Source: Phycisphaeraceae bacterium
GTDB lineage: Bacteria > Planctomycetota > Phycisphaerae > Phycisphaerales > Phycisphaeraceae
NCBI GenBank assembly: GCA_007119405.1
Contig: SKPT01000037.1
Coordinates: 1 to 12,362 of the forward strand
Length of the DNA: 12,362 nucleotides
Reading direction: 5' to 3'
Numbering within the stretch: the stretch's first letter is position 1; each line of letters starts with the position of its first letter. A program made the position numbers and the translations under genes. Shown here piece after piece: positions 1-6,566 of this stretch. The notes below the pieces were generated by a model. The model made no database searches. It saw only the letters and a program-made list of their open reading frames with translations, and had not been told where the DNA came from.

Positions 1-23
1 CCGGAAATTACTGAAAAAATAAC

Positions 24-52
24 TTGCGTTTCACCCGCAGGCGGGGTATGCT
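24..52 (+). promoter_or_regulatory. Candidate sigma70-like promoter for the prepilin gene
   Basis: TTGCGT at 24-29 and TATGCT at 47-52 are separated by exactly 17 nt, in an AT-richer patch of an otherwise GC-rich region. The match to consensus is partial (3/6 and 4/6). The spacer carries a short palindrome, CCCGC (34-38) with GCGGG (41-45). The predicted transcript would have a leader of about 85 nt before the ATG at 147. Inferred from sequence only. Confidence 0.35.
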
Positions 53-146
53 GGCGCCCAAATGCACGGCCTCGGGTGCCGGGCAACTTTGGTGTTCACC
101 TGGTGTTGAAACTCACTTCGCATGACCTGGGCGTAAGGGAATCACC

Positions 147-980
147 ATGGCATCACGTCGCACGGCATTCACGTTGATCGAACTGCTGGTGGTCATCAGC
201 ATCATCGCTCTCTTGATCTCACTGCTGCTGCCGGCCTTGCAGCAGGCCCGGGCCGTGGCACGCGACACCGCCTGCCGCAGCAACGTCCGCAGCCTGAACA
301 TCGGCCTGCACACCTACGCGGCCGACAACCGCGACCGGCTGCCCTACGCCGGCTACGACGTCACCGGCAGCGACACCGCCATCGACAACCGCGACTACCC
401 CGACTCCGGCTGGGGCGCGCAACTGAACCTGGCCTCCGAAGAGGTCTTCATGTGCCCGGCCTTCAACCCGCCCAACCCCGAGCGCGTGCGACGAACCTAC
501 GGCGTCAACGGCAACCTCATGCCCGAGTACCACGGCGACTGGCAGCCCGGGCAGGACTGGGTCTTCTGGCGCAACTTCCGCGCGGGGCTGCACGAGATCG
601 AGGATCCGGGCACCGCCGCCATCGCCGAACTGTGGACCGACGCCATCGACGAGTGGATCCAGATCCTGCCCGACACCGCCCGCTATCCCTTCGTGCAGAT
701 GCACGTGGGCCACTTTGAAGGGCCGATCTACTCCTCGAGCTACCGCTGGTACCGCCGCCTGCCGCATGGAGGGCATATCAACGTCGGCTTCGTGGACGGC
801 TCGGGCGGGGCCGTGACCCCGGATATGACCGACGGCCACGGCTTCCCCGAGGCGGTGACGAACCTGCCCGGCGCCGGGCGGCACATCGGCGCCTTTCCCC
901 AACGCGGGGGCAGGAGCAACGGCGGCATGGGCTGGGGCAACCTCGCCCGCAGCATCTGGACCCCGGAGGCCGGCGACTGA
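147..980 (+). CDS. Prepilin-type N-terminal cleavage/methylation domain protein (pseudopilin-like, H...DG tail)
   Basis: A 277-residue protein that opens with a classic type IV/type II pseudopilin leader: basic MASRR, then [10 protein letters not shown], with predicted prepilin-peptidase cleavage between Ala7 and Phe8 and the conserved Glu at mature position 5 (Glu12). A hydrophobic helix runs to about residue 30. Alanine replaces the usual glycine at -1, which prepilin peptidases often tolerate. The globular part contains an MCPAF motif (Cys103) and ends with an H-x-D-G type motif (His207, His210, Asp217-Gly218). This layout is typical of the greatly expanded planctomycete families of secreted pseudopilin-like proteins, whose exact role is unknown. 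Start choice: AAGGGA at 135-140 sits 6 nt before the ATG. It is expected to be inserted in the inner membrane and exported. It precedes two PEP-CTERM genes, so a role in surface or secreted material is plausible but inferred. Confidence 0.9.
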   Translation: MASRRTAFTLIELLVVISIIALLISLLLPALQQARAVARDTACRSNVRSLNIGLHTYAADNRDRLPYAGYDVTGSDTAIDNRDYPDSGWGAQLNLASEEVFMCPAFNPPNPERVRRTYGVNGNLMPEYHGDWQPGQDWVFWRNFRAGLHEIEDPGTAAIAELWTDAIDEWIQILPDTARYPFVQMHVGHFEGPIYSSSYRWYRRLPHGGHINVGFVDGSGGAVTPDMTDGHGFPEAVTNLPGAGRHIGAFPQRGGRSNGGMGWGNLARSIWTPEAGD

Positions 981-1036
981 ACACCCGACGGAGCGAGGGG
1001 CATGATCCCGTTGCCGCAGACAACACGTGGCGCCCC

Positions 1037-1063
1037 GCCGCCGCACGGACCCGTGCCCGCGGC
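1037..1063 (+). terminator. Hairpin downstream of the prepilin gene, terminator-like
   Basis: Inverted repeats GCCGC (1037-1041) with GCGGC (1059-1063), and GCACGG (1043-1048) with CCGTGC (1051-1056), stack into one GC-rich stem with a small bulge, about 57 nt past the stop codon. There is no T tract after it, so termination activity is uncertain. Confidence 0.3.
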
Positions 1064-1293
1064 GCGCCGGTCCCGCTCCGCCACGCCGAGCCCGCCCACC
1101 TTCGCGCGGCTGAACGCGAAATGGGCAACACCGACGACGCTTGCAGCCCGGCGCGGCCAGGCGCGCGAGCCGCCGTCAGCCCGGAACACCCCGACACACA
1201 CGCCTCATCGCTTCGGATCACCTCGCCCAGCGGTGTACCCCTGTCCCGGATTTCAGGGGCCCGTGGCGAGAATCACCGTTGACCCATTTTAAT

Positions 1294-1299
1294 GGAGGG
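1294..1299 (+). promoter_or_regulatory. Strong ribosome-binding site that decides the 1306 start
   Basis: GGAGGG lies 6 nt before ATG 1306. The in-frame ATG at 1351 has only AGAAGG (1341-1346) with a 4-nt spacer. The stronger site favours 1306, but a start at 1351 would give a shorter, more typical signal peptide. Confidence 0.6.
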
Positions 1300-1305
1300 A
1301 TTGAC

Positions 1306-2043
1306 ATGACCACGCATCCGCACACCCCGTTCACCAGCCGAGAAGGCATCATGAAGCGCTGCCTGGCCGCCGGAGCGGCGGCGGTCCTGACGGCCACCCT
1401 GGCCATCTCGCCCGCCGCAGCGTCGCTGATCATCTACGACGACGGCACGGGCAACGACGCCACCATCCCCGAAGGCGACTGGACCACCACCTGGCAGGTG
1501 CGCTCCCAGGACGAAAACGTCCACACCGGCGACAACGCCCTGCACACGCGGCAGGACCACGCCAGCTCGCCCGGCCAGTTCCGCTTCAACCACCCGGGCC
1601 TGGATGTCGGCGCCAACCACATCCTCGAGTTCTGGATGAACAAGGACATCCTCTCGTTCTACGCCGGCTCGGTCACCGAGCCGACAGCCGAAAACCTGAG
1701 CGTCCAGATCGGCTACCTCGATGAGGACTCCGAAGAGATCCTGACCACCCTGAACGACGCAAGCCACGTCTACGAGATCGACGGCGTCGCGTCGGCGCCG
1801 GGCTTCGCGACCAACGACGACCCCGCGGTCTGGCAGCGCGTGGTCGTGGACCTGACGCAGACGACCTTCGACCCGTCGGTGCATCTGCTGTCGCGCGTGC
1901 ACATCGCCCCCTGGGGCCATAGCTTCAGCGGCAGCGCGCCGCACCTGCTGATCGATGATGTGCGGCTGATCCCCGAACCCACCTCCCTGTCGCTGCTGAC
2001 GGTCGGTGCAGCGCTGATGCTGGTGCGCCGCCGACGCAAGTGA
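1306..2043 (+). CDS. Secreted PEP-CTERM sorting-domain protein, beta-sandwich (CBM-like) body
   Basis: A 245-residue protein. Residues 1-15 are an N-terminal extension, followed by a Sec signal peptide beginning MKRCLAAG with an alanine-rich core, probably cleaved after PAAAS near residue 40. The C terminus carries a complete PEP-CTERM signal: IPEPTSL, a short hydrophobic helix and a final RRRRK. In the PEP-CTERM/exosortase system this tail directs recognition and cleavage by an exosortase and links the protein to extracellular matrix or envelope. The middle has alternating hydrophobic strands ending in a segment LLIDDVRL immediately before the tail, the layout of jelly-roll carbohydrate-binding modules. 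That fold call is an inference, and no catalytic motif is visible. It sits 173 nt upstream of a second PEP-CTERM gene, with a strong hairpin between them. If translation starts at 1351 the protein is 230 residues. Confidence 0.85.
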   Translation: MTTHPHTPFTSREGIMKRCLAAGAAAVLTATLAISPAAASLIIYDDGTGNDATIPEGDWTTTWQVRSQDENVHTGDNALHTRQDHASSPGQFRFNHPGLDVGANHILEFWMNKDILSFYAGSVTEPTAENLSVQIGYLDEDSEEILTTLNDASHVYEIDGVASAPGFATNDDPAVWQRVVVDLTQTTFDPSVHLLSRVHIAPWGHSFSGSAPHLLIDDVRLIPEPTSLSLLTVGAALMLVRRRRK

Positions 2044-2069
2044 GCGCGGCCACCTTGCCACGGAACCCT

Positions 2070-2100
2070 GGGCGGTGCGGCGCACCGCGCCGCACCGCCC
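2070..2100 (+). terminator. Perfect 13-bp GC-rich hairpin after the first PEP-CTERM gene
   Basis: The sequence at 2070-2082 pairs without mismatch with 2088-2100, leaving a 5-nt loop (CACCG). It starts 26 nt past the stop codon. No T tract follows, so it would be a hairpin-only terminator or an mRNA 3'-end stabiliser. It suggests that the two PEP-CTERM genes are not simply co-transcribed at equal levels. Confidence 0.55.
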
Positions 2101-2113
2101 GACGCTTCGGACA

Positions 2114-2150
2114 GACCGGACCGGACCAGACCCCGCCCCGCCCCGCCCGG
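2114..2150 (+). repeat. Pentanucleotide simple-sequence tract
   Basis: GACCG occurs twice, then GACCA, leading directly into three CCCCG units. This is a period-5 low-complexity stretch in the leader of the phosphodiesterase gene. It may be slippage-prone, but it is not in a coding region, and no function is visible. Confidence 0.6.
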
Positions 2151-2216
2151 GCCGGGCCACGCGGTTGCCGCGCCAATGCGGCCGGCCCCGACACAACGTT
2201 TCAATCCAGGAGTTAC

Positions 2217-3275
2217 ATGGTGGATAGACGAATCGTGACCATCCTCGCGGCCCCGGCGGCGATGCTCGGCCTCACGGCCGCCACCTTCGCCGCGAACATC
2301 GAGCACACCATTTTTATCAGCGTCGACGGCTTGCGGCCGGACGCCGTGACAAGCCAGTCCGCCGAGGACCTGCCCAATTTCCATCGCCTGCGCAGCGAGG
2401 CGGCCTTCACCGACAACGCACGCACCGACTACGACTACACGAGCACGCTGCCCAATCACGTCACCATGTTCACCGGCCGGCCGGTGATGGGCGCGGCCGG
2501 CCACGACTGGACCAGCAACAGCCCTGGCCCCGCGGAGCAGACCCTGCACACCCACAAGGGCAGCTACGTCAGCAGCGTCTTCGACGTCGTGCGCGACGCC
2601 GGCCTGCGCGCCGGCATCTTCACCGGCAAGGTCTCGCTCAGCCTCTTCGACCAGAGCTACGAGCTCGACGCGTTCCATCACAGCGGGTCCGACGCCAACG
2701 TGACCAACACGTTCGTCAACGCCATGCAGAACGACCCGCTGAGCTACGCCGTGCTGCACTTTCACGGCCCGGACAGCGCCGGGCACAACCATGGCTGGAT
2801 GAGCGAGCAATACCACGCCAGCGTACGTACCGTGGACGGCTACCTCCAGCAGGTGTTCGATCTGGTCGAGAACGATCCACAACTCAAAGGCCGCACCGCG
2901 ATCATCCTCACCAGCGACCATGGCGGCGAAGGCACGGCCCATTGGAACGCCGCGCTCCCGAGCATCTACACCATCCCGCTGTACGTCTGGGCGCCGGGGG
3001 TCGCGGCCCCGGGGGCCGACCTGTACGAGCTGAATCCCGAGACGCGCCTGGACCCGCTCACCGGCCGGCCGGACAACGACGCGCCGATTCAGCCGATCCG
3101 CCACGCCGACGCAACCAACCTGGCGCTCGAGATGCTCGGCCTGGATCCGATCCCGGGCTCGGTCTTGAATGCCGAGCAGGACCTCGTCGTGCCCGAGCCC
3201 GGCTCCGCCCTGTTGCTGGGGTTGGGCGCCGCGCTGGCGCTGGCACGCCCACGACGGCAACGGCCGGCCGCCTGA
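2217..3275 (+). CDS. PEP-CTERM alkaline phosphatase superfamily protein (NPP-type phosphodiesterase/nucleotide pyrophosphatase-like)
   Basis: A 352-residue protein with a signal peptide (MVDRRIVTIL, cleavage near AATFAAN, about residue 26), a type I phosphodiesterase/nucleotide pyrophosphatase catalytic domain (about 30-310) and a PEP-CTERM tail (VPEPGSAL, hydrophobic helix, arginine-rich end). The two-metal site is complete: Asp37 in SVDGLRPD, nucleophile Thr75 in YTSTLPNHVTMFTG, Asp186 and His190 in GPDSAGH, Asp234-His235 in TSDHGG, and His242 in AHWN. The family hydrolyses phosphodiester, pyrophosphate or phosphomonoester bonds; the substrate cannot be read from sequence. It should act outside the cytoplasm, tethered or sorted by an exosortase. 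Start choice: AGGAG (2208-2212) lies 4 nt before ATG 2217, and the signal peptide begins right there. It is slightly shorter than animal NPP catalytic domains, as is usual for compact bacterial members. Confidence 0.9.
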   Translation: MVDRRIVTILAAPAAMLGLTAATFAANIEHTIFISVDGLRPDAVTSQSAEDLPNFHRLRSEAAFTDNARTDYDYTSTLPNHVTMFTGRPVMGAAGHDWTSNSPGPAEQTLHTHKGSYVSSVFDVVRDAGLRAGIFTGKVSLSLFDQSYELDAFHHSGSDANVTNTFVNAMQNDPLSYAVLHFHGPDSAGHNHGWMSEQYHASVRTVDGYLQQVFDLVENDPQLKGRTAIILTSDHGGEGTAHWNAALPSIYTIPLYVWAPGVAAPGADLYELNPETRLDPLTGRPDNDAPIQPIRHADATNLALEMLGLDPIPGSVLNAEQDLVVPEPGSALLLGLGAALALARPRRQRPAA

Positions 3276-3303
3276 AGCGCCTGCGGATCGACCTTGAGCG
3301 GGC

Positions 3304-3366
3304 GGTCGGTGGTGGTGGATTGGCTCTTCAGCCGCGGCCATCGCTTCGCGCCACCGACCCTGCATC
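3304..3366. repeat. Degenerate copy of the REP-like repeat with a 9-bp inverted repeat
   Basis: Bases 3341-3366 match 21 of 26 positions of 5236-5261, the right arm of the large inverted repeat. Within it, GGTCGGTGG (3304-3312) pairs perfectly with CCACCGACC (3351-3359) around a 38-nt loop. It lies about 30 nt past the phosphodiesterase stop and could serve as its transcript end. The rest of the 3276-3510 gap holds no supportable gene. Confidence 0.4.
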
Positions 3367-3510
3367 GACGCCTCACCGCGCGATGTGGCCGCAAATTGCC
3401 CGACACCTCGGCCACCTCCCGTGAGCATCCGGGCGCTGGCCTTCGGCGTGCGCTCCGCGCCGCGGTAGCATGTAGGGCCAACGACCCGGCTGTCCCGAAC
3501 GAGGAGCACC

Positions 3511-4770
3511 ATGAAAGCCCGCGGCCATCACCTTTTCGACAACGACGCCAAGCCCTTCTTCTGGTTGGCCGACACCGCCTGGAACCTCTGGTGCCGCGGC
3601 ACGCCGGAGGAGTGGGACACCTACCTCGCCGCGCGCAAAGAGCAGGGCTTCAACACCATCCAGTTCGTCGCCGGCTGGTGGCGCGGCTGCACGCAGCCCG
3701 TCCACGGCCGAACGTTCGACGTCGTCGACGGGCGGGTGGTCTTCGACGAAGCCGCGATGCAAACGCTGGACCTGCTGATGGGCAAGATCCGCGACGCCGG
3801 GCTCGTCGCCGCCCCGATCATGCTCTGGACGCTGATGGACTACGACCCGGGCCAGGTCTACAGCGAAGATCAGTGCATCGAGATCGCCCGCATGCTGCGT
3901 CAGCGCTACGACGCGCCCAACGTCGTCTGGCTGCTCGGCGGCGACGGGCGCTACGAAGCGCCCGAGGTGCAGGCGCGATGGAAGCGCATCGGCCGGGCCG
4001 TCTTCGCCGACGCCCCGCACGCCCTGGCCACGCTGCACCCGTGCGGCGTGAGCTGGGTCGGCGACGACTTCGCCGACGAACCCTGGTACCGCCTCGTCAC
4101 CATCCAGAGCGGCCACGGTGCCAGCGAGGATCACCTGCGCTTCCTCGTCGACGGCCAGTACGCCCAGGCCTGGCGACGCATCGACAAGCCCTTCATCAAC
4201 CTCGAGCCCAACTACGAAGACGTGCGCAGCTACCGCACCGGCCAGCGCCTGACCGACTACCACGTCCGCCGGGCGTCCTACTGGTCGCTGCTCGTCGCCC
4301 CGCCCGCGGGCGTGACCTACGGCATCAGCTCGATCTGGATCTGGGCCCGCCAGGCCGACGAAATCGCCGAGAACCACAGCGACAACTGGGTCGGCCAGCC
4401 CTGGCACGACGAGCTGGACACCCCCGGGGCCCGGTCCATGACCGTGCTGCGCCAGGTCTTCGACAAGCTGCCCTGGACGCGCCTGCGCCCGGCGCCGCAT
4501 CGCCTGACGTCGCAGCCCGGCCATGACGACGTCGAGAGTTGGCAAGCTGTCGCCGCCACGGACCAGGGCGATTGCGTGGTCGTCTACGCCCCGCGCGGCG
4601 GCGAGGTGGCGCTCAACGTTGCGGAGTTGCCCGGCGGCCTGCGCGTGCACGAGGTCGACCCACGCACGGGACAATGGGTCGATCGCGGGCCCTTGCGCGC
4701 CGACGGCGACACGGCCGTGCTGTCGTTGCCCGCCGGTGCGCAGCAGGATGGCCTGCTGGTGATGATGTGA
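3511..4770 (+). CDS. GH140/DUF4038 (apiosidase-like) family glycoside hydrolase with C-terminal DUF/collagen-binding-like domain
   Basis: A 419-residue protein with an (alpha/beta)8-barrel of the DUF4038 type (about 1-330). Diagnostic segments are an N-terminal FFWLADTAWNL, then GFNTIQFV, then VVWLLGGD with Asp145 as candidate acid/base, then KPFINLEPNYE with Glu232 as candidate nucleophile, and the tryptophan-rich segment SSIWIWAR. Residues about 335-419 form a beta-rich domain with DPRTGQWVD, matching the small C-terminal domain usual in this family. Relatives cleave unusual glycosidic bonds in complex plant polysaccharides (apiose in rhamnogalacturonan-II); the substrate here is unknown. 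No signal peptide is present, so it should be cytoplasmic and act on imported oligosaccharides, unlike the two exported neighbours. Start choice: GAGGAG (3501-3506) lies 4 nt before the ATG. It overlaps no neighbour, and the next gene begins 22 nt after its stop, suggesting co-transcription. Confidence 0.85.
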   Translation: MKARGHHLFDNDAKPFFWLADTAWNLWCRGTPEEWDTYLAARKEQGFNTIQFVAGWWRGCTQPVHGRTFDVVDGRVVFDEAAMQTLDLLMGKIRDAGLVAAPIMLWTLMDYDPGQVYSEDQCIEIARMLRQRYDAPNVVWLLGGDGRYEAPEVQARWKRIGRAVFADAPHALATLHPCGVSWVGDDFADEPWYRLVTIQSGHGASEDHLRFLVDGQYAQAWRRIDKPFINLEPNYEDVRSYRTGQRLTDYHVRRASYWSLLVAPPAGVTYGISSIWIWARQADEIAENHSDNWVGQPWHDELDTPGARSMTVLRQVFDKLPWTRLRPAPHRLTSQPGHDDVESWQAVAATDQGDCVVVYAPRGGEVALNVAELPGGLRVHEVDPRTGQWVDRGPLRADGDTAVLSLPAGAQQDGLLVMM

Positions 4771-4777
4771 CACGGCC

Positions 4778-4783
4778 GGGGAG
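4778..4783 (+). promoter_or_regulatory. Ribosome-binding site favouring a GTG start at 4793
   Basis: GGGGAG is 9 nt before GTG 4793 but 15 nt before the in-frame ATG at 4799. The spacing favours the GTG codon. The two choices differ by only two residues. Confidence 0.45.
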
Positions 4784-4792
4784 ACCGATCGC

Positions 4793-5062
4793 GTGGACAT
4801 GGCAATCGTGGCCTTTCTCCTCGGGGTCGTGGTGTTCCTTTTCGTGCTGCGCCGCATCGTGCGCACGATGCCCCGCGAAACCGAGCGGCAGAGCTACCGC
4901 CGCTGGCGCACCTGCACGCGCAAGCGCGCCTACGACACGAGGAAGCAGGCCCAGACGGTGGTGCACCGCCACGCCCGCGAAGGCGACGTCGTTCATGCGT
5001 ATCGCTGCCCATGGTGCCGCCGCTGGCACGTCGGCCACCCCCCGCCCCTGCGACGCGGCTGA
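4793..5062 (+). CDS. Small membrane protein with Cys/His (CPWC...WHVGH) zinc-knuckle-like motif
   Basis: An 89-residue protein that I cannot name. Residues 3-20 form a single hydrophobic helix (AIVAFLLGVVVFLFVL), followed by a strongly basic segment that would keep the remainder in the cytoplasm. The C-terminal half has KRAY (44-47), a helical stretch with DTRKQA, then YRCPWCRRWHVGH. Cys41, Cys72, Cys75, His79 and His82 are candidate metal ligands. The arrangement of a KRAY-like entry, a charged helix and C-x2-C-x3-H-x2-H is seen in small uncharacterised bacterial and phage proteins that lack a membrane helix; that comparison is from memory. The GTG start lies 22 nt after the glycosidase stop, so both genes are probably on one transcript. 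The role is unknown; nucleic-acid or protein binding at the membrane is a guess. Confidence 0.7.
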   Translation: MDMAIVAFLLGVVVFLFVLRRIVRTMPRETERQSYRRWRTCTRKRAYDTRKQAQTVVHRHAREGDVVHAYRCPWCRRWHVGHPPPLRRG

Positions 5063-5080
5063 ACCACCACGCCCCGGCCA

Positions 5081-5100
5081 TCGCTTCGCTCTGCCCACCC
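5081..5100 (+). repeat. Partial copy of the REP-like repeat, with a 15-nt tandem duplication beside it
   Basis: Bases 5081-5100 match 18 of 20 positions of 5236-5255. The preceding CGGCCATCGCTTCGC (5075-5089) is also identical to 3335-3349. Immediately downstream the words at 5094-5107 and 5109-5123, both CCCACCC(C)GGCAAGC, form a near-perfect tandem duplication. Together with the elements at 5126-5331 this fills the convergent gap. Confidence 0.5.
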
Positions 5101-5125
5101 GGCAAGCGCCCACCCCGGCAAGCAA

Positions 5126-5148
5126 AGCTCACGGCGTTGGGTGCCACT
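5126..5148 (+). repeat. Left direct repeat flanking the inverted repeat
   Basis: Matches 20 of 23 positions of 5279-5301. Both copies share the word TTGGGTGCCACT. The two copies bracket the 92-nt inverted repeat at 5168-5259. Confidence 0.6.
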
Positions 5149-5167
5149 CAACGCTGTGAACTCTGGC

Positions 5168-5259
5168 TGTAGGGTGGGTAGAGCGAAGCGAAACCCACCG
5201 GTTGCGGCGGGAATCCCCGGCCGGCGTGGTGGGTTTCGCTGCGCTCTACCCACCCTACA
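5168..5259. repeat. REP/MITE-like inverted repeat, 32-bp stem with one mismatch
   Basis: The left arm 5168-5199 begins TGTAGGGTGGGTAGAGCGAA. It is the reverse complement of 5228-5259 at 31 of 32 positions, with a 28-nt loop (5200-5227). It lies between two convergent genes (stops at 5062 and 5362), so it could act as a bidirectional terminator. Palindromes of the type GGGTGGGT...ACCCACCC are widespread intergenic elements in bacteria. No transposase (RAYT-type) is in the window. Degenerate copies occur at 5081-5100 and 3304-3366. Confidence 0.75.
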
Positions 5260-5278
5260 TCAGCGCCGCCACGCGTGA

Positions 5279-5331
5279 AGTCCACGGCATTGGGTGCCAC
5301 TGACAAGCGGAGTCCGCGGAGCTTGTCAGTG
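5279..5331. repeat. Right direct repeat merging into an 11-bp hairpin
   Basis: 5279-5301 is the partner of 5126-5148. CACTGACAAGC (5298-5308) pairs perfectly with GCTTGTCAGTG (5321-5331) around a 12-nt loop that itself contains TCCGCGGA. It lies about 30 nt beyond the stop of the - strand gene at 5362 and is a good candidate for its transcript end. Confidence 0.5.
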
Positions 5332-5361
5332 CGAATCGGCGTCAGGCGGCGTGCCTCTGGC

Positions 5362-6441
5362 TCATTCCGCGCTCTGCATCGCCCCCTGCGCCGCCCGCTG
5401 CTGCGCCGCCCGCTCGCGCAGCACGTCCAGATGCTCGCGCACCTCCCCGGCCATGCGGGTGTTGGGAAAGTCCTCGATGATCTGCTCGCCCACGCGCACC
5501 GCCGTCTGCCAGTCCCGGTCGCGCACCGCCTTCTTGAACTGCACCCCCAGGTTGTCCCGACGCTTGCCGATCACCCCGCGCGCCAACTCACGCAGCGGCT
5601 CGGCCTCCGTCTCCGTCAGGTAGTGATCCAGCGCCCAGAGCAGCTCCATCGCCGCGTCCGTGTCGCCGCGCTCCGCCGCGTCGAGAAACTGCTGCTCCAG
5701 CTCATGCTTGTACCGCCGACGCTCCGCCTCGACCTTCTCCCCGGCCTGCCGCACGGCCGGCAGCTCGCCGTGCACCCGCGCCAGCTTCACCAGCTCGCCC
5801 TGCGCCGCCTCGAAGTGACGCCGCTCGATCAGCTCCTCGACGTTCTTCAGCGCCGCGCCGACCCGCGCGTCGCGCTGCGCCGCCCGTACCTGTTCGATCC
5901 GCTCGCGGTAATGCTCCGCCTGCTCGCGGTCGCCATACGTCTGCGCCAGCTCGCCGACCAGCACCAGCGCCGCGTCGAACTGCCCGCGCTCGATGTCCTC
6001 GTCGATCGTCCGCCGCAGCAGCGCCAGGTCCTGCTCGCGGTAGGCGATGCGCTTGGCCGTCTCGCTGACCGTCAGCCGCTCGTGGATCGCGTCCAGCCGG
6101 CGTCCCAGCTCCTGCTGCCATTGAAGCGGGCCCTGGCGCGACCACGGCCCGACCTGGCTCCAGCGGATGGTGCCGATCGCCAACGCCACCGTCCCCGCGA
6201 CCAGCCCCGCCAGGGCCACCAGGGCCATCAGCATCACCGCCCCGCCCACGATAAATCCCGGCAGGGCCACATCGACGCCGGCGGCGTCCTCCGCCCACCG
6301 CTCGACCGCGGCGCCAAGGGCGGCCGTCCCCAGGCCCGCCACCACCGCCAGCACCCACAACGCCGCCCCCAGCGCCATGACGTACCACGCCGGCCACCGA
6401 TCGCCCGGCAAGCCCGACGCCGAGGTCGCTCGTTCCTGCAT
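5362..6441 (-). CDS. Two-TM membrane protein with a long TPR-like/coiled-coil cytoplasmic region
   Basis: A 359-residue protein from the ATG at 6441. Two hydrophobic helices (about 16-45 and 60-90, alanine/glycine/leucine-rich) are followed by about 265 residues of charged, entirely helical sequence. That part has repeating patterns of about 34 residues with small residues at regular positions (such as IDEDIERGQFDAALVLVGEL, and AVRVGEQIIEDFPNTRMAGE), the look of TPR-like units. No catalytic motif is visible. Such proteins usually scaffold protein complexes, but the function here is unknown. Start choice: GGGAGGT (6447-6453 on the - strand) lies 5 nt before ATG 6441; a GTG one codon upstream (6444) is too close to it. 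A perfect TATAAT box lies about 50 nt upstream. It is divergent from the wbaP-like gene, and no link between the two can be shown. Confidence 0.75.
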   Translation of the reverse strand: MQERATSASGLPGDRWPAWYVMALGAALWVLAVVAGLGTAALGAAVERWAEDAAGVDVALPGFIVGGAVMLMALVALAGLVAGTVALAIGTIRWSQVGPWSRQGPLQWQQELGRRLDAIHERLTVSETAKRIAYREQDLALLRRTIDEDIERGQFDAALVLVGELAQTYGDREQAEHYRERIEQVRAAQRDARVGAALKNVEELIERRHFEAAQGELVKLARVHGELPAVRQAGEKVEAERRRYKHELEQQFLDAAERGDTDAAMELLWALDHYLTETEAEPLRELARGVIGKRRDNLGVQFKKAVRDRDWQTAVRVGEQIIEDFPNTRMAGEVREHLDVLRERAAQQRAAQGAMQSAE

Positions 6442-6490
6442 CACTCACCTCCCTGCCCGCCGCCGGCCCCCGCTGGCGACGGCGCAATTC

Positions 6491-6496
6491 ATTATA
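6491..6496 (-). promoter_or_regulatory. Consensus -10 box for the helical membrane protein gene
   Basis: On the - strand this hexamer reads TATAAT, a perfect -10 box, which is rare in such GC-rich DNA. It is 49 nt from the ATG at 6441, giving a short leader containing the GGGAGGT ribosome-binding site. No TTGACA-like -35 is visible at 16-18 nt, so an activator or another sigma factor may be involved. Confidence 0.5.
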
Positions 6497-6566
6497 GGCC
6501 CCATGCCGCCGCGGGCCCGGGCCCCATCGCCACGGCGTTGACCCCTCAGGGGCGACCCGGCCGGCC

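Larger units (their letters stand above)
981..1305. other. Gene-free gap of 325 bp between the prepilin and PEP-CTERM genes
   Basis: No coding region can be supported here: the open frames lack a start with a ribosome-binding site and have no recognisable content. Besides the hairpin at 1037-1063 there is a 6-bp stem, CCCCTG (1238-1243) with CAGGGG (1254-1259) around a 10-nt loop, in the leader just ahead of the next gene. TTGACC at 1279-1284 resembles a -35 box but has no convincing -10 partner upstream of the start codon. Confidence 0.5.

Noticed and set aside
1141..1305. Upstream extension of the first PEP-CTERM gene to 1141
   Set aside because: It would bury the signal peptide behind about 55 Arg/Pro-rich residues. 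GGAGGG at 1294-1299 and the signal peptide support the 1306 (or 1351) start.
2040..2216. Upstream extension of the phosphodiesterase gene to 2040
   Set aside because: It would translate through the 13-bp hairpin and pentamer tracts and put about 59 residues before the signal peptide; AGGAG and ATG 2217 fit better.
4993..5253. Small - strand frame running through the 5168-5259 inverted repeat
   Set aside because: Its sequence is the translation of the repeat itself, which commonly yields spurious small proteins.
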